A DNA stretch of 64,000 bases from a virus, in IMG/VR virus record IMGVR_UViG_3300022074_000012, positions 1 through 64,000 of that record; one strand, 5' to 3'. The notes under the pieces were generated by a model that saw only the letters and a program-made list of their open reading frames with translations, had not been told where the DNA came from and did not search any database. How positions within the stretch are numbered: the stretch's first letter is position 1; every line of letters begins with the position of its first letter. This document shows positions 1 to 8,074 of the stretch, one piece after another. Made by a program: the position numbers and the translations under genes.

Positions 1-410
1 TGACTAAAAAAATTGACTTTGATAAGTATGCTATATTCGTGGATGGTGTCACATCCGATTCCAGTAAGGATTATCAATGCTTTATTGAGAGTATTAGTTC
101 CCTTGACGGAAAGGGTGCCAATATTCACAGGCTCCTTACTGCTGCTGTTGGGATTAGTGCTGAAGGTGGTGAGTTTATGGAGATCGTTAAGAAGATGGTA
201 TTCCAAGGTAAACCTTGGGACGAGCATAATCGAAAGCATCTTATTATTGAGTTGGGTGACGTTATGTGGTATGTAATGCAAGCATGTAAAGCACTCGATG
301 TTTCAATTGAAGAAGTGGTTGCAGGTAATGTAGATAAATTAAAGAAGAGATATCCTGGTGGAGAGTTTAATGTCTACCAGTCAGAAAATCGTAAGGAGGG
401 AGACCTATGA
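1..410 (+). CDS. mazG: MazG-type nucleotide pyrophosphohydrolase (5' end one base outside window)
   Basis: All-alpha NTP pyrophosphohydrolase. Cyanophage MazG proteins are thought to hydrolyse (d)NTPs to monophosphates and feed nucleotide recycling. The metal-binding ExxE...ExxD pattern is visible: E55 and E58 in AEGGEF, then E84 and D87 in ELGDVMWY, numbering from the inferred start. The window opens with tgactaaaaaaatt, so an A just outside it would make ATG ACT AAA AAA; the frame is open from there, giving an N-terminus MTKKIDFDKYAIF. An internal GTG at 39 would remove the first 13 residues and is less likely. The 3' end overlaps the next gene by 4 bp (ATGA). Family assignment is secure; substrate is inferred. 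Confidence 0.88.
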   Translation, partial: TKKIDFDKYAIFVDGVTSDSSKDYQCFIESISSLDGKGANIHRLLTAAVGISAEGGEFMEIVKKMVFQGKPWDEHNRKHLIIELGDVMWYVMQACKALDVSIEEVVAGNVDKLKKRYPGGEFNVYQSENRKEGDL

Positions 411-610
411 GGGAACAACTAATTAAAGCATTATTAGCACACGCACAAGGTGATATTGCTAAACACAAAGCAAATATTGAAGTGTATCTTGCAAATCCTG
501 TGGGTATTGGAGAACATTCAAATATTGTAGAAGCAATCGAAGGAGAATTGAATATGATTGCTAAGTATCAAGACCAGATAGACATAATAAATAAATACTT
601 CAAAAAGTAA
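407..610 (+). CDS. small conserved hypothetical protein (67 aa)
   Basis: Translationally coupled to mazG through an ATGA overlap and preceded by a good ribosome site (aaggagggagacct). It is soluble and predicted helical, with an acidic middle (VEAIEGELNMI), and ends in a basic KYFKK. There is no catalytic motif and no membrane segment. I do not recognise a characterised family. Its position with mazG suggests a joint small operon, but no role can be assigned. Confidence 0.7.
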   Translation: MREQLIKALLAHAQGDIAKHKANIEVYLANPVGIGEHSNIVEAIEGELNMIAKYQDQIDIINKYFKK

Positions 611-612
611 AG

Positions 613-1941
613 ATGGCTAACCTAGTCACTGCTCAAGAAATATTACCTTTAATAGAACCAACTCTATCTACTGCGAATATTATCAACATCAAAGATACTC
701 CTAAAATTTTAGAGTATCGAGTTGAAAGTGATGATAGATCTGTAGACAGAGATAAGGTAGAACAAATTTTAGATAAGAATAATATTACCTATGGCGAATT
801 GACCAGAGATGTTGGTGGATTTGGTGGGTCTGAGATTGTTACTTTCGACATGAAGAGAGTCAGAATAATCTACAAACTTAAAGGTAGTAGAGGTTCTGGT
901 GGTGGTGCAGAGGCAACTACATTAACAGAATCAGCACAGTGTTTATATGCTGCAATTGCATTTGGATTGGGAAGAGAAATAACAAGTAATGATATAACAC
1001 AAAATAATGTTAAAAAATATTCAAAACTTTTTGATATAAATGAAACCAACGAAAGAATTTTAAATGAGTTACCTGACGAATGGGTTGAATCATCTTTACT
1101 TGGTGCAAATAAATTATATCAAACATTTAAAGGTAAAGGTAAATATGTTTTTCACAGAGGTTCAAAAGAAGTTGATAAGATAGAAGCAGCTTTTAAACGA
1201 GTATCCAAAAACGAAAACGTAAGAATTAATATAAACAAATGGAATCCTTCTGATATATGGATGATTAGTGATGACTTTTCTTTTAGTTTTTTTGATAAAG
1301 AGAATACAATATTAGGACTTAATCAAGTTATACAAGAAAAGTTAGAAGAGAATATTTTGATTGGTGTATCTCTTAAAAAAATTATTGGAAATGTAAGAAT
1401 TTCTGTCAAAAATATATTCAGAGATATGAAAACTTGTAAGTATTATGATGGATATGAATATAGTAAAAAGTCAATTGATGGTTATGTATTACTTACAGGT
1501 GGAACAAAAATACAGTATAGATCTTTTGGTGCAGGTGATGGATTGACTGGATGGCAAGGTGAGGTAAAAGGTGCAAATGCAAACCAAGGTAAAATATCTT
1601 TAGGTCCTACGAACCTTATACTTAAAAATCATGGTCAAAAAACAATACCTACAGATGCTGCCAAGAGAGTTAGAGATGAACCTGATAAAGTATTCGCAGA
1701 AATATCAAAAGGACTTACAAAATATGCGAGGATGACAAAAGCAGAAATAAACAAATTAGAGAATGATCCAAAAATTTATACACTCAAATTTTTATATTCA
1801 AAATTACAAGTGACACAATTACTTGATATATTAGAGAATAAGTTATTAAAGAAAGACAAAAGAGATCAAATAGTCGAAGATCTATATCTTTATGCATCTA
1901 GTCAATCTAAATATTCATCAGCATATTATAAATTAGAATGA
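613..1941 (+). CDS. hypothetical protein, possibly nuclease-fold (442 aa)
   Basis: Large soluble protein starting 2 bp after the previous stop. Visible features are a Gly-rich loop GSRGSGGGAE followed by TLTESAQCLYAA (about residues 97-118), a central WNPSDIW motif (about 215), and a strand-like IGVSLKK about 40 residues later. An Asp after WNP followed downstream by a hydrophobic-S-L-K-K strand is reminiscent of the D...xxK core of PD-(D/E)XK nuclease-like proteins, but this is only pattern similarity. The C-terminus is Lys-rich and helical. It sits upstream of the capsid-internal block, so a virion or packaging role is also possible. Function unknown. Confidence 0.7.
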   Translation: MANLVTAQEILPLIEPTLSTANIINIKDTPKILEYRVESDDRSVDRDKVEQILDKNNITYGELTRDVGGFGGSEIVTFDMKRVRIIYKLKGSRGSGGGAEATTLTESAQCLYAAIAFGLGREITSNDITQNNVKKYSKLFDINETNERILNELPDEWVESSLLGANKLYQTFKGKGKYVFHRGSKEVDKIEAAFKRVSKNENVRININKWNPSDIWMISDDFSFSFFDKENTILGLNQVIQEKLEENILIGVSLKKIIGNVRISVKNIFRDMKTCKYYDGYEYSKKSIDGYVLLTGGTKIQYRSFGAGDGLTGWQGEVKGANANQGKISLGPTNLILKNHGQKTIPTDAAKRVRDEPDKVFAEISKGLTKYARMTKAEINKLENDPKIYTLKFLYSKLQVTQLLDILENKLLKKDKRDQIVEDLYLYASSQSKYSSAYYKLE

Positions 1942-2174
1942 AACAGAACATCCCAATCAAAGACCTCATGGATTCATTTGAATCTGATGAAAAGAATAAA
2001 GGTAGGAGATATCGTGAGTTCTTATATCATTGTTTTTTAAAATTTGAAAAACAGATTAAAAAAATTAAATCTAAAAAGATAATAAATAAGTATGAAACTA
2101 TGAGAAATAATACTTTTAGTTACCTTATTCAAAACGAAAAAGAGATAACTTTAAAATTATCCCGATCTAGATGA
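1938..2174 (+). CDS. small basic hypothetical protein (78 aa)
   Basis: Overlaps its upstream and downstream neighbours by 4 bp each (ATGA at both ends), so it is certainly co-translated with them. It is a very basic helical protein with Lys-rich stretches (FEKQIKKIKSKKIINKYE) and no membrane segment. The charge would suit nucleic-acid contact or the capsid interior. No family recognised. Confidence 0.65.
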   Translation: MKQNIPIKDLMDSFESDEKNKGRRYREFLYHCFLKFEKQIKKIKSKKIINKYETMRNNTFSYLIQNEKEITLKLSRSR

Positions 2175-3388
2175 AATCTTTTTTCCAATTCCTTGAGTCC
2201 ACAGCCGTTCAACAAGCAACCCGTATGGGATTGACTAGTGATGGTCATGGAGGATGGTACGATAAAAAGGGAGAGTTTGTTGCAAAGACCGAAAAAGGAT
2301 CATTAAAATTCTTCAATAAGAAACAAAGAATAGGTCAAGATCCACCATCTACAGAGAAAGAAAAGAGTTTATCTGGTATGCAACCAGCAGGTGCACAACA
2401 ACCTGCACAAGAACCAGTTGCTAAATTACCAGAAGCACCACCAGAAGTAGAGAAAACAAAAGGAACTTTAACAGTTGCATTTGGTAGATTTAATCCTCCA
2501 ACAACAGGACATGAGAAATTATTAAATCAAGTTGCAAAATCATCTGATGAAGATGATTATATTATTGTACCTTCAAGAAGTCAGGATGCAAAGAAGAATC
2601 CATTAGATGCTGATAGTAAAGTCGGCATTATGAGACAAATGTTTCCAAAGCATAGTGAAAAAATTGTTAATGATCCTGCAAACAGAACTATCTTTGATGT
2701 ACTAAAGAAAGCACATAACGATGGATATGCAGGTGTAAGAGTTGTAGGTGGTGCAGATCGACAGAAAGAATTTGATAAGCTAGTCAACACTTATAATGGA
2801 AAGTTATATAAGTTTGATAAAGTAGAAGTTGTATCAGCAGGTGATCGTGATCCTGATGCTGACGATGTTACAGGAATGTCTGCATCAAAACAAAGAAAAG
2901 CAGCGGCAGAAGGAGATCTTAAATCTTTTATGAAAGGTATACCATCTACAATGGAGAAGAAAGCAGCTGAAGATTTATATAAGAATATTAGAAAAGCAAT
3001 GCAGATTAAAGAAGGTTGGAATCTTTGGGAGATCGCACCTAAGTTTGATTGGGAAGGATTGCGTGAAAACTATATTGATGAAAAGGTATATCAAATTGGC
3101 CAATTAGTCGAAAATTTAAATACAGGATTAGTTGGACGTATTATTCGTCGTGGAGCAAATCATCTTATTTGTGTTACTGAAAATAATTTTATGTTTAAAT
3201 CATGGATAAAAGATGTATCAGAAACAAGAAAAGAATCATATGATTTACCTACTGAGGTGTCTGGTGTACCAGCAGATCAGAGATTAATTGGAACTGATTC
3301 ACTACGTAAATACACCGAAACTATGGTGAAAGGAAGTGCCTACGGAAAACATTTCCTAAATAAATATAGGAAAAAATCAAAACAATAA
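2171..3388 (+). CDS. nucleotidyltransferase-domain protein with capsid-targeting-like N-terminus
   Basis: A cytidylyltransferase/NMNAT-like Rossmann domain starts near residue 99: TVAFGRFNPPTTGH carries the (T/H)xGH nucleotide-binding signature (TTGH, 111-114), and GMSASKQR near residue 237 matches the second (S/T)xxKxR-type motif of this superfamily. The N-terminus MKSFFQFLES resembles the MKTYQEF-type capsid-targeting peptide of T4 internal head proteins, followed by a Gly-rich segment and a Pro/Ala/Gln-rich linker (66-92). The C-terminal 120 residues are unassigned. Lying next to Lys-rich internal-protein-like genes, it could be an enzyme packaged in the head or an NAD-metabolism enzyme. 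The domain call is solid; substrate and location are inferred. Confidence 0.78.
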   Translation: MKSFFQFLESTAVQQATRMGLTSDGHGGWYDKKGEFVAKTEKGSLKFFNKKQRIGQDPPSTEKEKSLSGMQPAGAQQPAQEPVAKLPEAPPEVEKTKGTLTVAFGRFNPPTTGHEKLLNQVAKSSDEDDYIIVPSRSQDAKKNPLDADSKVGIMRQMFPKHSEKIVNDPANRTIFDVLKKAHNDGYAGVRVVGGADRQKEFDKLVNTYNGKLYKFDKVEVVSAGDRDPDADDVTGMSASKQRKAAAEGDLKSFMKGIPSTMEKKAAEDLYKNIRKAMQIKEGWNLWEIAPKFDWEGLRENYIDEKVYQIGQLVENLNTGLVGRIIRRGANHLICVTENNFMFKSWIKDVSETRKESYDLPTEVSGVPADQRLIGTDSLRKYTETMVKGSAYGKHFLNKYRKKSKQ

Positions 3389-3392
3389 ATTG

Positions 3393-5201
3393 ATGGATAA
3401 ACCAGTGGCTGCTGCTCCAACAGGAGCAAAGGAAAAAGTTGAGAAACAAGCAAGACAACTTGCTTATGATGTAAGATATAAAACAAAGCAATCACTTGCT
3501 CAAAAGAGTGGTGGAAAGATGGATCCTGCACAGGTTCAAAAGGCGTATATGACACAACTTGCTAAATCTCCTGCACCACCAGCAATAAAGTCAAGAGCAA
3601 AACAAATGTTAATGGGTGAAGATTATAAGAAAGATCTTGGTAAGTTAGTATCTGATAGTGCTGCATCTGCATTGTACAAAGTATTTGTTGAGCATCATCA
3701 GAAAGATGCTAATGGTAATGTAATTGAACATGATGGAAATCCTAGACCAGAAGAAGAGATAGCAGACGATCTTGCACCTAGTTCTGTAGAAGATATAAAC
3801 GAAGAAGAAAAATCATATAAGGTAAGAGTCACTGATAAAAAGACAAGCAATTCTTATGTTAGAATGGCAACTCGTGCTAAGATTAGTGAACTTCGTAGTA
3901 ATCCAAATATCGCATCTGTTGAAATGACAGAGTATGGATCACCTACTAAATCAGAAAAATATAAGGGTAAGCAAACTGCAAGAGCAAAGCAAGGTCTTGA
4001 TCCAGTTGGTAAAGAAGATGGTGATGTCAATAATGACGGTAAGAAAGATGGCACTGATAAGTATCTTATGAATCGTCGTAAGGCAATTGGTAAAGCAATG
4101 TCAAAAGAAGAGTATTCTTGGAGAGATGGTTTTGCTGATTTAATTGAAAAGAAACATAAAGAAGAAAATAAAATTACTGGTGAAGGTGTTAACAATAAAA
4201 AACTTATCAAGGTCTTTCCTGATGATGTAAAAGAAATGTATGGTAGTGCCGCTGGAACTGGTGCATCAATGGCACAGCCAGCACCAGCACCTGAGAAAAA
4301 ACCAGATCCTCAGATAGCATCTAAGGAAAAGAAACAGGCAATGCTTAAAAAGCAAGTGCTTATGAAGAAGTTACAGGCAGTTCGTGCAGGTGCAGGTTCT
4401 GATATCACATCTTCATATAAAACAGATAAGAAATTAACTGAAGGTGAGGACAAACCTGAAGAAGTTTCATCAGATATGGGTGACATTACTTTTGATGCAG
4501 GTGGTGCAATTCCAACAACTATCAAGGCAATTGGTGATCCAAGAGAACTTGAAACTGCAATGAAGTTAAAGAAAACACAACTTCGTGCGTCTGGTCTTAA
4601 CATGTCTCATGAACCAGAAGGTGATATGGTTGAAGCAAAAGTAGACAAAGGAATGATCTTTGGAAAAGATGCAGCAAGAAATGAGAGAAGGTTTGGTACA
4701 AAAGGTAAATTTGATCCACAAGGATCTGGACCTCGTGGGCAAGACATATCACAAAGAGCAAAACTTGCAGTTCAAAGAAAGAAAGAACATGAAGCAAAAA
4801 GAGGTGTAAAAACAAAAGGTAAGATGGGTGAAGCATATGTTGTCAATCAGGCAGATAAAACTTCAAACACTCCTGCGTATCAAGGAATGAAAGCAGATAA
4901 GAAAAATAAACTTACTGGTGAACCTTTATATAAAAAAGCAGATAATATGAAAGAAAACTTAGTTACTATTTCTAATATCAATGTAAAACCAAGTGCTTAT
5001 AAAGGTGAAAAAGATACTATTAAGAACATTTTAAACAAAGAAGTAGCACAAGAAAACTATCGGGCAATGAGAAATCCTAAAGAGGATAAACCAGAGTCAG
5101 AAATGTCTTACGATGAAAAAAGAAAGAAGAGAATGAATGATCCTAAGAAAGGAATCAACTCTCCTGCATTTAAAAAATTCATGGCAAGTCAGGGAATGTA
5201 A
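3393..5201 (+). CDS. large Lys/Ala-rich low-complexity protein with EF-hand-like loop
   Basis: ATG at 3393 is preferred over the in-frame TTG at 3390. The product (about 602 aa) is very rich in Lys, Glu and Ala, with many short helical, charged segments and no membrane span. Near residues 208-220 is a DxNxDGxxDGxD loop (GDVNNDGKKDGTDKYL) of dockerin/EF-hand type, so calcium binding is plausible. KVFPDDVKEMYG near 268 is another distinctive patch. Composition, length and location between two genes with KxFxxF N-termini suggest a head-core, scaffold-like or internal protein of T4-like cyanophages. That role is inference from composition and context. Confidence 0.75.
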   Translation: MDKPVAAAPTGAKEKVEKQARQLAYDVRYKTKQSLAQKSGGKMDPAQVQKAYMTQLAKSPAPPAIKSRAKQMLMGEDYKKDLGKLVSDSAASALYKVFVEHHQKDANGNVIEHDGNPRPEEEIADDLAPSSVEDINEEEKSYKVRVTDKKTSNSYVRMATRAKISELRSNPNIASVEMTEYGSPTKSEKYKGKQTARAKQGLDPVGKEDGDVNNDGKKDGTDKYLMNRRKAIGKAMSKEEYSWRDGFADLIEKKHKEENKITGEGVNNKKLIKVFPDDVKEMYGSAAGTGASMAQPAPAPEKKPDPQIASKEKKQAMLKKQVLMKKLQAVRAGAGSDITSSYKTDKKLTEGEDKPEEVSSDMGDITFDAGGAIPTTIKAIGDPRELETAMKLKKTQLRASGLNMSHEPEGDMVEAKVDKGMIFGKDAARNERRFGTKGKFDPQGSGPRGQDISQRAKLAVQRKKEHEAKRGVKTKGKMGEAYVVNQADKTSNTPAYQGMKADKKNKLTGEPLYKKADNMKENLVTISNINVKPSAYKGEKDTIKNILNKEVAQENYRAMRNPKEDKPESEMSYDEKRKKRMNDPKKGINSPAFKKFMASQGM

Positions 5202-5407
5202 TGAAAACCTTTAAAGAATTCATAAGTGAAGAAGGTTATGATGTTGCAAGAGATCAAGGAAGAGTAAGACCATCTAAAGATAAGAAAGATGCGACTACAA
5301 TGCCACCAAGTGCAGAAATGAGAAAGACACAGAAGGTAAACAAAGGACCTTCTGCTCTTGAACGTGTTAAAGCAAAGTATGGCAAGTCTGTCATGGATGT
5401 AAAATAA
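5201..5407 (+). CDS. small internal-protein-like peptide with MKTFKEFI N-terminus
   Basis: 68-aa protein overlapping the previous stop by one base (TAATG). The first residues MKTFKEFISEE closely match the capsid-targeting sequence of T4 internal proteins (MKTYQEFIAEA). ISE followed by E fits the (L/I)xE cleavage rule of the T4 gp21 head protease. The rest is basic and disordered-looking (DVARDQGRVRPSKDKKDA). This is the cleanest candidate in the window for a packaged and processed head protein. The T4 rule is established knowledge; its use here is inferred. Confidence 0.72.
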   Translation: MKTFKEFISEEGYDVARDQGRVRPSKDKKDATTMPPSAEMRKTQKVNKGPSALERVKAKYGKSVMDVK

Positions 5408-6228
5408 TGCCAGCAGTTTCTAAGAAACAGCAAAAGTTTTTTGGAATAGTTCGTGCAATCCAGAAAGGAGAGATGGCACCTACTACTCCTGAGACTGCAA
5501 AAGCAGCTGAAGACATGAAGAAGGGTGATGTCAAGAAGTTTGCATCAACTAAACATAAAGGTTTACCTGAGAAGAAAAAGATAGAAGAAGATAGACAGAT
5601 TAAAAAAATTATTAAACAACTTAGAAAGTCTGTTAAGTCACATGACAAACAGGCAGATACTCTTGAGAAAAAATTAAAAGAGGAATCAAATCCTCGGATA
5701 CCTAGAAAGAAAGGTCAACCTGCTAATTCTAAGAAACACTCTGACTTGTATACAGATGAAAATCCTAAAGGAACTATTCACGGACTCGGTTTTAAGGATG
5801 TGGCTACTGCTAAAGCATCTGTCTCGAAGATACGTAATTCATCAAGATCACATGCTCATAAGATTCAAGCTGCTGTTGCTATGGAGCAACGGGCAAGAGA
5901 AATGGGTAAAACCTCTGAAGCAGCAGTCTATCGAAAGTACATCAACTCGATGAAGAAAAAGACTAAGAAGATGAATGAGGCAGCAAATCCTGCACAACAG
6001 GCTGCGATTGCCATTGACATGAAGAAGAAAGGTATAAAACCAAAAAATTTAAAAGAACAAATTTCATTCCCACAAATGCAACAACGTGTTAGGGATGCGA
6101 AGGAAAGAAGAAGAGAACAACAAAAAAAATCGGAGAAACTCTACATGGACACTAAGAAAAAAGGTGTCAAATTCTACGATAAAAAAGGTGTTGGTCGGTT
6201 AAAGGACGGAAAGAAGGTATACGACTGA
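5407..6228 (+). CDS. conserved phage protein with DUF3008-like N-terminus
   Basis: Starts MPAVSKKQQKFFGIVRA, the pattern of the small DUF3008 family. A middle block (about 118-172) with NPKGTIHGLGFKD and a conserved helical SRSHAHKIQAAVAMEQRA follows, then a Lys/Glu-rich C-terminus with an LKE protease-like site near 218-222. 273 aa, very basic. It ends the block of internal-protein-like genes, one base overlapping the previous stop. No enzymatic motif. Likely structural or head-internal by context, not proven. Confidence 0.72.
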   Translation: MPAVSKKQQKFFGIVRAIQKGEMAPTTPETAKAAEDMKKGDVKKFASTKHKGLPEKKKIEEDRQIKKIIKQLRKSVKSHDKQADTLEKKLKEESNPRIPRKKGQPANSKKHSDLYTDENPKGTIHGLGFKDVATAKASVSKIRNSSRSHAHKIQAAVAMEQRAREMGKTSEAAVYRKYINSMKKKTKKMNEAANPAQQAAIAIDMKKKGIKPKNLKEQISFPQMQQRVRDAKERRREQQKKSEKLYMDTKKKGVKFYDKKGVGRLKDGKKVYD

Positions 6229-6254
6229 TATATAGTGTAGTAATACACAGAAAA

Positions 6255-6449
6255 ATGTTATCATTTCTACTCCCATTCGCATCAAAAATAGTATCCGATG
6301 CTGTGTCTAAAATTCCAGAAGACGCAGAATTAGGAGAAAAATTAATAGATCTATGTCTAGTGATCTTAAAAAAGGCAGTTAAGTTAACAAAAACTGACAT
6401 GGACGATAAGCTTCTTGAGCAAGTTGAGAAGTCACTTCAAGCACGTTAG
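6255..6449 (+). CDS. small conserved protein, hydrophobic N-terminus (64 aa)
   Basis: MLSFLLPFASKIVSDAV forms a short hydrophobic or amphipathic N-terminal helix, followed by a helical acidic/basic body (ELGEKLIDLCLVILKKAVK). No conserved catalytic residues are seen. It could be peripheral-membrane or a small helical structural protein. It begins 26 bp after the internal-protein block and is followed by a late promoter. Confidence 0.65.
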   Translation: MLSFLLPFASKIVSDAVSKIPEDAELGEKLIDLCLVILKKAVKLTKTDMDDKLLEQVEKSLQAR

Positions 6450-6460
6450 TACTGAACATT

Positions 6461-6468
6461 TATAAATA
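6461..6468 (+). promoter_or_regulatory. T4-type late promoter
   Basis: Exact TATAAATA, 31 bp before the ATG at 6500 and outside coding sequence. This matches the T4 late -10 consensus recognised by gp55-type sigma. Confidence 0.75.
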
Positions 6469-6499
6469 TTGTTAGTAAAATCTTAATTGGAAGAAAACG

Positions 6500-7096
6500 A
6501 TGTCTCTTTGGGGAAACAACGATAATGTGACTTCGGCAGGACTCATAACACAATTTGATTATGATAATAAAATAGTGCATGGGCAGAACACTCAGTTCGG
6601 TGCCACTGGTTCTGCACAAATAGGTGATGTTCTCCGAATTGGTGTTAGAGGTCCTGGCATAGCAGCCACATATTACGGTGATGTAGTAATTACATCTATC
6701 GCATCTACAATACAAGCTAGTGTTGCAAGCACTGCTTCATTAATAGGTCCAACAATTGGAAACCTTCATGTTGCTGGATTTGCAGGAACTGAGTTTACAG
6801 TATCACAGATGCCAATCTGGTGTACACAAAACTTACAAGGTGATAAGTATAGAAACGAAGCATCATCATTCGAGTCTGATTCACTTGTGTTTGGTATATC
6901 TAACGCAGTTGCACAAAATTCTGATACAACAGCTGCACAAGCACCATCAGCACAAGGTCAATTTAAAACTGAATCTGGTTGGGTTGGTATCACAACTTAC
7001 ATAGATAGTCATGGTAACTATAGGGTGAAGCAAGAAGTTCTTGTTGCAATGTCTGGAATTACTACAGGTGGTATTGGATACTACACTGAAGGATAA
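6500..7096 (+). CDS. putative virion structural protein (198 aa)
   Basis: Begins MSLWGNNDNV and is Gly/Ser/Thr/Ala-rich with alternating hydrophobics, as in beta-rich neck, tail or head-decoration proteins of cyanomyoviruses. There is no signal peptide. It has its own late promoter and a purine-rich ribosome site (ggaagaaaacg), consistent with abundant late expression. Exact virion position is unknown; the structural call rests on composition, promoter class and recollection of similar cyanophage proteins. Confidence 0.72.
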   Translation: MSLWGNNDNVTSAGLITQFDYDNKIVHGQNTQFGATGSAQIGDVLRIGVRGPGIAATYYGDVVITSIASTIQASVASTASLIGPTIGNLHVAGFAGTEFTVSQMPIWCTQNLQGDKYRNEASSFESDSLVFGISNAVAQNSDTTAAQAPSAQGQFKTESGWVGITTYIDSHGNYRVKQEVLVAMSGITTGGIGYYTEG

Positions 7097-7119
7097 TTAA
7101 CTAATCACATTTTTATAAT

Positions 7120-7491
7120 ATGAGATTTGATGAATTGAATGAAAATAACTATATGTTGTTCGCTATAAAATTTTATGACAATCCTCATGCTCTTACAAAA
7201 GAAGAGTTTGAGGATGATTTGAAGCGAATTAAATATGTCAAAAGACTTTTAAAAAGGTACAAAAACACTGGGGTATTAAAAACACACTTGATACTAAATC
7301 ATTTAACAGTTTTGTTTAATGTATTTGGAGAAGCATCAGTGCCATTACTCTTTTATAATTTAGAAGAAGATTTATGGCCAGCAATCAAAAGTTTTTTAAT
7401 TTTTTTAAATCGAATCCCAGAATATCCTAAAAGTCATATTCACGGTATACCAGAAGATCAAACCTGTATAGATGAGTTAAATTCAGTCTAA
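7120..7491 (+). CDS. conserved hypothetical protein (123 aa)
   Basis: Begins MRFDELNENNYMLFAIKFY and contains a basic helix RIKYVKRLLKRYKNTG followed by hydrophobic, aromatic helices (LNHLTVLFNVFG). No catalytic signature. It is one base-overlapped by the next gene. The pattern looks like a conserved T4-like cyanophage protein next to structural genes; function unknown. Confidence 0.7.
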   Translation: MRFDELNENNYMLFAIKFYDNPHALTKEEFEDDLKRIKYVKRLLKRYKNTGVLKTHLILNHLTVLFNVFGEASVPLLFYNLEEDLWPAIKSFLIFLNRIPEYPKSHIHGIPEDQTCIDELNSV

Positions 7492-7691
7492 TGGACATAG
7501 ACAAGATTATCAATATAGTAAAATCTCTTCGTGAGCAAGCAGTTATGGGTGCTCCTACGAATGCGGTGGGTACTGGTCAGATTGCAGGTACAAAAGAAGC
7601 AGGTGATGATCCACCTGTAAGAAAGAAAAAGAAATATATCTACGGAGGCAGAGGTTCTCGTAGAATGTGGATGCAGAAAAATGGAAGATAA
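7491..7691 (+). CDS. small basic conserved protein (66 aa)
   Basis: Short protein with a helical N-terminus, a Gly/Ala linker and a strongly basic C-terminus (VRKKKKYIYGGRGSRRMW). The arginine/lysine tail would suit nucleic-acid or virion binding. It overlaps its upstream neighbour by 1 bp and the next gene by 11 bp. No family recognised. Confidence 0.65.
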   Translation: MDIDKIINIVKSLREQAVMGAPTNAVGTGQIAGTKEAGDDPPVRKKKKYIYGGRGSRRMWMQKNGR

Positions 7692-8064
7692 TACAAACGT
7701 AAATGCAGCAATACTTGAAAGACTAGAGAAAGTAGTTCAGTCTTTACAGGAAAACTCTGTGAAGATGGGAGAACTTCTTGCAGTTCATAATGAGAAATTA
7801 GATAAGCAAGACCGTATTGATGCAGTTTTGTTTGAGAAGATAGATGGATTGCACAAAGATATGGATCGTGCGACCAATGATATTAAGAAAGGATGTGAGA
7901 GAGATATTCGTTTAGTTGATCAACGTCTTCGTATGATGGAGAAAAAGATGTGGACAATTGCAGGTGCATTAACTGTGATTAGTTTTGTAGTGTCTCCTAT
8001 TGGACAGAGATTTATGGGGTCATTGACAACACCACCACAATCAGGTATAATACAAACAAAATAG
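7681..8064 (+). CDS. coiled-coil protein with C-terminal membrane anchor (127 aa)
   Basis: Residues about 8-90 are heptad-like (LERLEKVVQSLQENS, EKIDGLHKDMDRA), then a hydrophobic segment near 93-110 (MWTIAGALTVISFVVS) and a short tail. This architecture resembles haemolysin XhlA-like or small lysis-associated membrane proteins, but many phage membrane proteins share it. The primase promoter lies inside its 3' end. A lysis role is only a possibility. Confidence 0.68.
   Translation: MEDNTNVNAAILERLEKVVQSLQENSVKMGELLAVHNEKLDKQDRIDAVLFEKIDGLHKDMDRATNDIKKGCERDIRLVDQRLRMMEKKMWTIAGALTVISFVVSPIGQRFMGSLTTPPQSGIIQTK
8023..8051 (+). promoter_or_regulatory. sigma70-type early promoter for primase/nrd
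   Basis: TTGACA (8023-8028), 17-bp spacer, TATAAT (8046-8051). It is a perfect bacterial consensus placed inside the end of the preceding gene and 23 bp before the primase ATG. Confidence 0.8.
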
Positions 8065-8074
8065 TAATATCCAT

